Source: Pseudomonadales bacterium (GTDB lineage Bacteria; Pseudomonadota; Gammaproteobacteria; Pseudomonadales; Azotimanducaceae). Taken from it: DNA of 54,035 nucleotides. Position 1 is the first letter of the stretch; each line of letters begins with the position of its first letter. The notes under the pieces were generated by a model, which was given only the letters and a program-made list of their open reading frames with translations, did not search any database and was not told where the DNA came from. Shown here in pieces: positions 48,943 to 54,035 of the stretch. The stretch covers positions 1 through 54,035 of the forward strand of contig JAJDTI010000166.1 of NCBI GenBank assembly GCA_022827245.1, in the 5' to 3' direction. A program made the translations under genes and the position numbers.

Positions 48943-49606
48943 ACTCCGGCGCCGCGGGGCGATGCCACCCCAGTTCGAGCTGATCCTCCTCGAGCGCCGG
49001 CAGGCAGGAGCGGACCGGCGCGAAGCTCCTGCGGTGGACGGGCGTCGGGCCCCACCGGTCGAGGGCGTCCAGGTGCGCCGCGGTCGCGTAGCCCTTGTGC
49101 CGCTCGAAGCCGTAGTTGCCGTAGCGCTCCGCCAGCGCGCACATCTCCGCGTCCCGCTCGACCTTGGCGAGGATCGACGCCGCGCCGATGGCAGCCAGCC
49201 GCGCGTCCCCACCCACGACGGTGACCGTCGCGCACGGCAGCGCCGGCGCCAGGTTCCCGTCCACGTAGGCGACGTCCGGGCGGATCGCGAGCCCCACGAC
49301 CGCCCGGTGCATGGCGAGCAGCGTGGCGCCGAGCACGTTGAGCCGGTCGACCTCCTCGACCTCGGCGCGCCCGAGGGCCCAGGCGCGCGCCCCGCACCTG
49401 ATCTCCTCCGCCAGTTCCTCCCGGCGTTTCGCGGAAAGCACCTTGGAGTCCGCGATGCCTTCGATCGGACGGGCGCGATCCAGGACCACGGCCGCCGCGA
49501 CCACCGGTCCGGCCAGCGGTCCCCGGCCGACCTCGTCGACCCCGGCCGCCACCGCACCGCTCCCGATCCGCTCCGAGGCTTCGAGCAGGGAGACGGGGTT
49601 CAGCAT
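48932..49606 (-). CDS. rnhB: Ribonuclease HII
   Basis: The 224-residue RNase HII removes ribonucleotides from DNA and RNA primers. It has [20 protein letters not shown] (first Asp-Glu metal ligands and the GRG motif), [19 protein letters not shown] with Asp, and [20 protein letters not shown] with the last acidic residue. ATG at 49604-49606 overlaps the lpxB stop by 7 nt. Its last codons fall in the duplicated segment before dnaE, so the C-terminal ESGP tail is probably a recent addition. Confidence 0.96.
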   Translation of the reverse strand: MLNPVSLLEASERIGSGAVAAGVDEVGRGPLAGPVVAAAVVLDRARPIEGIADSKVLSAKRREELAEEIRCGARAWALGRAEVEEVDRLNVLGATLLAMHRAVVGLAIRPDVAYVDGNLAPALPCATVTVVGGDARLAAIGAASILAKVERDAEMCALAERYGNYGFERHKGYATAAHLDALDRWGPTPVHRRSFAPVRSCLPALEEDQLELGWHRPAAPESGP

Positions 49607-50751
49607 CGTTTCACCAGGGAGAGGACCGTGCGCGCGGCGTTCTCGGAGGCCCCGAGCCGCAGGTTGGCATGCTGCCGCTCGAACTCCCCGAAGTACTCCG
49701 GGTCCCGCCGCGCCCGCGTGATCTCGCCCAGCAGCGCGTCGGCCAGCACGTCGGGCCGGGCGTCGTCCTGCAGCAGTTCCGGAACGAGGGGACGGCCGCT
49801 CAGGATGTTCGGCAACGCGACGAACTCCGAGCGCTTGAGCGCCTTGACGATGCGGTACGTCACCGCCCCGAGCCGGTAGGTCACGGCCATCGGACGACGC
49901 AGCAACATCGCCTCCAGCGTCCCGGTCCCCGACTTCACCAGCACGCCGTCCGCAGCCGCGAGCACGGTCCTCGCGTTGCCGTCCGCGAGATGCACGTCCA
50001 GTCCGTCGAACGCCCGGCAGCGGGCCTCCATGGCATCCCGTATCCGCCGGTTCGCGCACGGAACGACGAAAGCGCATGGCCGCAGCGACTCGGCCAGGCG
50101 GACCGCCGTGCCCAGGAACGTGTCCGCCATCAGGTCGATCTCCGACATGCGGCTGCCGGGGAGCAGCGCGATGACGGTGACGTCGTCCGGCAGCCCGAGC
50201 TCGGCGCGGGCCGCCCGGCGCCCTCCCGCCCCGCCGTCCCCCGGGGCGATCTCGTCCGCGAACGGATGGCCCACGAACACCGCCCGTACGCCGCGATCCT
50301 CGTAGAGCGCGGGCTCGAACGGAAAGAGCGCCATGACGACATCGGTGGACCGTCCGATCTTCTTCACGCGCCCGCGCCGCCATGCGTAGACCGAGGGACT
50401 GACGTAGTGCGCGGTCGGGATTCCGCGCCGTTTGACGCGGCGCTCGAGCAGCAGGTTGAAGACATTGAAGTCGACGCCGACGACGACGTCCATCGGCGTC
50501 CGGGTGAAGTGACCGACCAGGTCGGTCAGGGTGCGAAACAGGTCCGGCAGGCGCTTCAGGGGGTCGACGAAGCCGTTGACGTTGAAGCACGACATGTCGG
50601 CGCGGGGCAGCAGGCCCTCGGCCAGCATTCGTTCGCCTCCCACGCCGGTGAATTCGACATCCGGCACCTGCTGCCGCGTAGCGCGCATCAGGCCGCTGCC
50701 AAGCGCATCTCCCGATGACTCGCCGGCAACGATGCCGATGCGCAGCGGCAC
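49600..50751 (-). CDS. lpxB: Lipid-A-disaccharide synthase
   Basis: The 383-residue LpxB joins UDP-diacylglucosamine and lipid X to form the lipid A disaccharide at the inner membrane surface. It begins [20 protein letters not shown] with the donor/acceptor AGExSGD motif, and has [57 protein letters not shown] and [21 protein letters not shown]. The start is GTG at 50749-50751. It is divergent from the pseudokinase gene. Confidence 0.96.
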   Translation of the reverse strand: MPLRIGIVAGESSGDALGSGLMRATRQQVPDVEFTGVGGERMLAEGLLPRADMSCFNVNGFVDPLKRLPDLFRTLTDLVGHFTRTPMDVVVGVDFNVFNLLLERRVKRRGIPTAHYVSPSVYAWRRGRVKKIGRSTDVVMALFPFEPALYEDRGVRAVFVGHPFADEIAPGDGGAGGRRAARAELGLPDDVTVIALLPGSRMSEIDLMADTFLGTAVRLAESLRPCAFVVPCANRRIRDAMEARCRAFDGLDVHLADGNARTVLAAADGVLVKSGTGTLEAMLLRRPMAVTYRLGAVTYRIVKALKRSEFVALPNILSGRPLVPELLQDDARPDVLADALLGEITRARRDPEYFGEFERQHANLRLGASENAARTVLSLVKRC

Positions 50752-50845
50752 GGAACGCTACTGTCGATTCGGCTTCATGGACGCCACGGGATCATAGCCC
50801 CCGGCGCGCGAAACGCAAGGCAAGTCCGCGGGCAAACCGGTTAAG

Positions 50846-52747
50846 ATGTTGGCCGTTCCAAGCGAGCGTCCAAGCATACCGGCGCTTTTCCGCAGTCGCG
50901 CCGAAGGCCTGTTTTCGTGCCCATGGGGAGCCGGGTTGACAGACCGTTCAGACAGACGCGGACTGGCGGCCGGGTATCGGCTCGAGCAATACGAGATTCG
51001 CGACCTCCAGGCGGCGGATCGCGTGGGCCTGCGCTATACGGCGTTCGACCACGCGTCCGGTGAGCCGGTCGGCCTGCGCGAGTACCTCCCGGCGGGCGTC
51101 GCGGCCCGTCGCGAAGGCGCCGATGTCGTAGCGGAACTGGGGACGGAGTTCGATCTGGGGCTGGCCGGCTTCGTGGCGGGTGCCGTCCGGCTCGCCGGGA
51201 TCGACCACCCGAACGTCGCCCGGGCGCGGGGCCAGGTGCGCGCCAACGGCACCGCCTACCTGGTGACGGACACGCTCCCGGAAACGACCCTCGCACGCCG
51301 CCTCGACCCCGACCGGGCGCTCTCCCCGGTCGCGCTCGCATCGATCCTGCACGGGCTGCTCGACGGTCTCGAGGCCGTACATCGGGCCGGCCTCCTGCAC
51401 GGACAGCTCAGTCCGGAGACGATCGCCCTCGACGCGGACAATCCCCTGCTCATCGATTTCGGTGTTGCGCCGCAGGGCGGAGGCACGGCGCGCCGCGCTT
51501 TCCGACCGGCTTCGAAGTTCCACACGGACCCGCCCAACGGAGACTTCGCGGCGCTGGAGCAGTACGCGGACCGGGGCCAGGAAGGTCCCTGGACAGACCT
51601 CTACGCGCTGGCCGCGGTGATGTATCGGTGCGTCACCGGCCGGGTGCCGCCGAACGCGCTGCATCGCGCATTGCAGGAGGAAGCGCTGTCCCTCCGCGGC
51701 ACCGTCGCGCGACGCTACGATCCCGCGGTGCTGGCCGGGATCGAGGCGGCGCTCGCGATTCGCGTCGCCGACCGTCCCCGCAACGTCGCCGCCTGGCGGG
51801 AAACGCTCACCCCGGCGGGCGACGAGCGCCCGGATACCCGCCCGCCGGGCACTGTCCCGAGCACCGCGCGGACCGCCGCGCGCGGATTTCGCCCGCCGGC
51901 GCCGGCCGCGCCCGCCACGCCGCGCGCTCCCGTGGTTGCCGGACGGCAGGCCGCCCGGGCCAGGGAAGAGGCGTCCACGGAGGGCGGAACGGCCAGGTGG
52001 GGCTTTCCGGCCGTCGTGCTCGTCGCCCTGATTTCCGTCCTGACGTGGGTGGATGCCGGAGTGCTGCGCGCGCCGGCGCCAGCCCCCGAGGCAAGCCAGC
52101 GTGACCCATCCGGTCGAGCGGAACCGGCCGGGCGACCGCGTCCGATGACGCCCGCGGCGCAGGACGGCACGCCGGAGCGTCTGCGGGAGCCTCCGCGCGC
52201 GCAAGCGCCCGACATGGGCCGCGCTCCTGCGCCGGGCTCCTCCCCGACCAAGACCCTCGTTCCGCCCCGGGCGGACCCGGAGACGACCGCCGAGAGCGGA
52301 GGCCAGGCCACGGATACCGCCCCGCAGGTCGAGGCCGCGCCCCTGACGTCCGGGACGGAAGACACCCCACCTTCGCAACCGGCCCCGGCGACACCTCCGT
52401 CCACGAAGCCGGAGGCACTCTCCGCCGCCGACCCGGGGACCGACGACGCGGCGGTTCCGCGGACCGATGTCTCGCCCCCGGACGTGATGGCGCCGGAACC
52501 TGTCCCTGTCGCCATCCCAGTCCCAGTTCCGGCCCACACCCTCACGCTCGAACTCGTGCCGGCCGATGCACGCGTGAGCTTCGCCGACGAGGTCCCCCCT
52601 TACCGTCCGGGCATGGAACTGCCGCCCGGTTCGTACCGCATCCTCGTGACCCGGACGGGCTTCCTGCCCGAACTTCGGACCGTGCGGGTCTCGGGCGCCA
52701 CCCGCGCCAGGATCGTGCTGGAACCCGACTCCCGAGGCTCCCGATGA
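50846..52747 (+). CDS. Pseudokinase-like membrane protein with C-terminal PEGA domain
   Basis: The 633-residue protein keeps the outline of a bacterial Ser/Thr kinase: LEQYEIRDLQAADRVGLRYT, VGLREYLPAG, the C-lobe LLHGQLSPETIALDADNPLL, and IDFG. Key residues are changed. The beta-3 Lys (usual VAIKEYLP) is Arg78, the HRD-type Asp is Gln187 (HGQLSPE), and the glycine-rich loop is lost; only DFG Asp204 remains. After the kinase region come a membrane helix (385-407), a long Pro/Ala/Thr-rich segment and a PEGA domain (about 550-628, ending PPGSYRILVTRTGFLPELRT), likely outside the membrane. It probably binds or scaffolds rather than phosphorylates. The start may be ATG 50846 or TTG 50936, which has GGAG upstream. 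Confidence 0.8.
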   Translation: MLAVPSERPSIPALFRSRAEGLFSCPWGAGLTDRSDRRGLAAGYRLEQYEIRDLQAADRVGLRYTAFDHASGEPVGLREYLPAGVAARREGADVVAELGTEFDLGLAGFVAGAVRLAGIDHPNVARARGQVRANGTAYLVTDTLPETTLARRLDPDRALSPVALASILHGLLDGLEAVHRAGLLHGQLSPETIALDADNPLLIDFGVAPQGGGTARRAFRPASKFHTDPPNGDFAALEQYADRGQEGPWTDLYALAAVMYRCVTGRVPPNALHRALQEEALSLRGTVARRYDPAVLAGIEAALAIRVADRPRNVAAWRETLTPAGDERPDTRPPGTVPSTARTAARGFRPPAPAAPATPRAPVVAGRQAARAREEASTEGGTARWGFPAVVLVALISVLTWVDAGVLRAPAPAPEASQRDPSGRAEPAGRPRPMTPAAQDGTPERLREPPRAQAPDMGRAPAPGSSPTKTLVPPRADPETTAESGGQATDTAPQVEAAPLTSGTEDTPPSQPAPATPPSTKPEALSAADPGTDDAAVPRTDVSPPDVMAPEPVPVAIPVPVPAHTLTLELVPADARVSFADEVPPYRPGMELPPGSYRILVTRTGFLPELRTVRVSGATRARIVLEPDSRGSR

Positions 52748-52886
52748 TGCCCGCCGGCGGGCACAGGGCCGGTCTTGACCGTCCTGTCGGTGGGCTGCAT
52801 CATCGGCGGTCCCCACGAATACGCTGGGAACCCCGAAATCTGAGCCTTAGTCGGGTAGCGCCCGGCCCCGACAGGAGGCCAGTGTG

Positions 52887-53654
52887 ATGGTGGAGTTGCG
52901 GAGCGTCTGCGAGGACATACTCGAGGACGTGGAGGGCTCGCTGGGGTGCGCGGCGATCGATCTGGAGACGGGCAGCACGCTGGCGGCGGCGTGCCGCCCC
53001 GCGTCGGTGCTGGACGCGAGCGGCGTGGACGTGATCTCCGTCGCCGTTTCCGAGATGTTCCATGGCCGGCTGATCCGGCAGTTTCACCGCGCCTGGTCGG
53101 GCGGTGCGGCGGCGCCGGAGCGCTTCGTGCGGGAAGTGCAGATGGCCACGGCGAACAGCTACCAGTTCATGTCCGTGGTACCGGGCTGGGACGACTGCCT
53201 GCTGGTGCTGGTCACGGACCGCAGCGTGAGCCTGGGGCTCGGCTGGATGGCGGTGCACCAGGGTCTGGCGCGCATCGCGGAGCTGCCGCGCGCGGACGCG
53301 CCGGCCCGCATGCCGCCGGCGCGTCCGGCGCCGCGTGTCGAGGCGCCGCCGCGCAGACCGGTTCCCGAGGCGCGCCCGCGCCCGCCCGAGCAACAACCGC
53401 CCGAGCAGCAGCAACGTAGTGCGCCCGCCGCGGCCGCGACGCCGGCGCCGTCACCGCCGCCCGCACCCGAGCCGGCCGTACCGCCGTCTCCCCCGCCGCC
53501 CGACCCCGTGACGGCAGCGCCTCCCGCCGCACGTCGCCAGACGGCGCGGCAACGCACCTACCGGGGCGTGCCGCTGGGCAAGTCCGAGACGGAGCGCTCC
53601 GAAGAGGACGCGGTGCCGATGGGGCCGCGCGGCAGGATGTTCCCGCGGCGCTGA
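52887..53654 (+). CDS. Roadblock/LC7-like domain protein with Pro-rich tail
   Basis: The N-terminal 130 residues (MVELRSVCEDILEDVEGSLG, then CAAIDLETGSTLAAACRPAS and DCLLVLVTDRSVSLGLGWMA) match the roadblock/LC7 alpha-beta pattern of small-GTPase regulators. Residues about 140-230 are extremely rich in Pro, Ala and Arg (including PPEQQPPEQQQ) and likely disordered. The tail ends TYRGVPLGKSETERSEEDAV and a few basic residues. An AGGAGG precedes ATG 52887; GTG at 52884 is also possible. It follows the pseudokinase gene and precedes an ammonium transporter on the same strand, suggesting a shared operon. The role is unknown. Confidence 0.65.
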   Translation: MVELRSVCEDILEDVEGSLGCAAIDLETGSTLAAACRPASVLDASGVDVISVAVSEMFHGRLIRQFHRAWSGGAAAPERFVREVQMATANSYQFMSVVPGWDDCLLVLVTDRSVSLGLGWMAVHQGLARIAELPRADAPARMPPARPAPRVEAPPRRPVPEARPRPPEQQPPEQQQRSAPAAAATPAPSPPPAPEPAVPPSPPPPDPVTAAPPAARRQTARQRTYRGVPLGKSETERSEEDAVPMGPRGRMFPRR

Positions 53655-53696
53655 CGCGCCCGTCCAGAAGCAACAACGACAGGCAATGCGAACCCC

Positions 53697-54035
53697 ATGA
53701 AGAAGAAGATGCTTGCGATCCTCCTCCCGTCGGTGCTGGCCGCGTGGCCAGCGTCCGGCGCCGCGCCGGCGGCGCTCGACAGCGGCAACACGGCGTGGAT
53801 GCTGATGGCGGCGGTGCTGGGGCTGCTGATGACGGTGCCGGGCATCGCGATGTTCTACGGCGGCATGGTGCGGCGCAAGAACATGCTGTCGATTGCGGGG
53901 CAGTGCTTTGCGATCTGCTGCCTGGTGTCGGTGCTGTGGATCCTGGTGGGCTACAGCCTGGCGTTCTCGGGCGACAACGACTACGTCGGCAACCTGGACC
54001 TGCTGCTGCTGGCGAACCTGGATCTCGAGAGCCTG
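53697..54035 (+). CDS. Second ammonium transporter (3' end outside window)
   Basis: An open frame runs to the window edge: MKKKMLAILLPSVLAAWPAS (signal peptide), then DSGNTAWMLMAAVLGLLMTV and PGIAMFYGGMVRRKNMLSIA, the first helices and signature of Amt/AmtB transporters, followed by CLVSVLWILVGYSLAFSGDN. The start ATG is 53697-53699. A periplasmic N-terminus made by a cleaved signal peptide is as in E. coli AmtB and distinguishes it from the copy at 43380. It is the third plus-strand gene after the pseudokinase and roadblock-like genes. Confidence 0.93.
   Translation, partial: MKKKMLAILLPSVLAAWPASGAAPAALDSGNTAWMLMAAVLGLLMTVPGIAMFYGGMVRRKNMLSIAGQCFAICCLVSVLWILVGYSLAFSGDNDYVGNLDLLLLANLDLESL

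Overview
The window looks like a piece of a high-G+C gammaproteobacterial chromosome carrying a defence-type genomic island. The evidence for the group is gene content and order: csrA, lysC, alaS, recX and recA follow a tRNA-Ser; mutS is paired with fdxA; pyrG, kdsA, eno and ftsB are in one run; and lpxB, rnhB and dnaE are in another. kdsA, lpxB and nlpD imply a lipopolysaccharide-bearing Gram-negative envelope. I do not assign a genus.

Left flank (1-1672): the 3' part of a gamma-glutamyltransferase-family gene. Island (about 1673-23588): it is bounded by an exact 14-bp direct repeat, TGGCGGAGAGGGAG, at 1673-1686 and 23575-23588. The right copy is the 3' end of a tRNA-Ser(GCU) gene, so the element used the tRNA 3' end as its attachment site. 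Just inside both ends lie related 26-bp sequences that look like integrase arm-type sites. By eye the island is lower in G+C than the chromosome to its right.

Island contents, left to right: a P4-type tyrosine integrase with one in-frame TGA; a Gabija system (gajB, gajA); a 1-kb stretch with no convincing gene; a type I restriction-modification operon (hsdR, hsdS, a small PD-(D/E)xK protein, hsdM) joined by 4-nt start/stop overlaps; a VapBC-like toxin-antitoxin pair just upstream of hsdR; a second tyrosine recombinase; a cysteine-rich zinc-ribbon-like protein; a short remnant resembling the start of a DUF262/GmrS protein; a 1633-residue NACHT ATPase with an Mrr-like N-terminus and a very long repeat-like C-terminus; and a small uncharacterised protein beside the tRNA. 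Three to four separate anti-invader modules between attachment repeats make this a mobile defence island.

Right flank (23575-54035) is core chromosome. On the minus strand run recA-recX-alaS-lysC-csrA-tRNA-Ser, with a LexA-box candidate upstream of recA. mutS and fdxA are divergent from them. A tightly overlapped minus-strand run follows: pyrG, kdsA-eno-ftsB-truD-DUF368 and nlpD. Beyond it are an HTTM-DCC membrane fusion, tilS-amtB, a small secreted protein, and lpxB-rnhB-dnaE. The far right, on the plus strand, holds a PEGA-domain pseudokinase-like protein, a roadblock-like proline-rich protein and the start of a second ammonium transporter.

The best candidates for undescribed biology are the PD-(D/E)xK gene inside the hsd operon, the NACHT protein whose nuclease-like domain has Arg at the usual Lys position, and the pseudokinase/roadblock/ammonium-transporter cluster.
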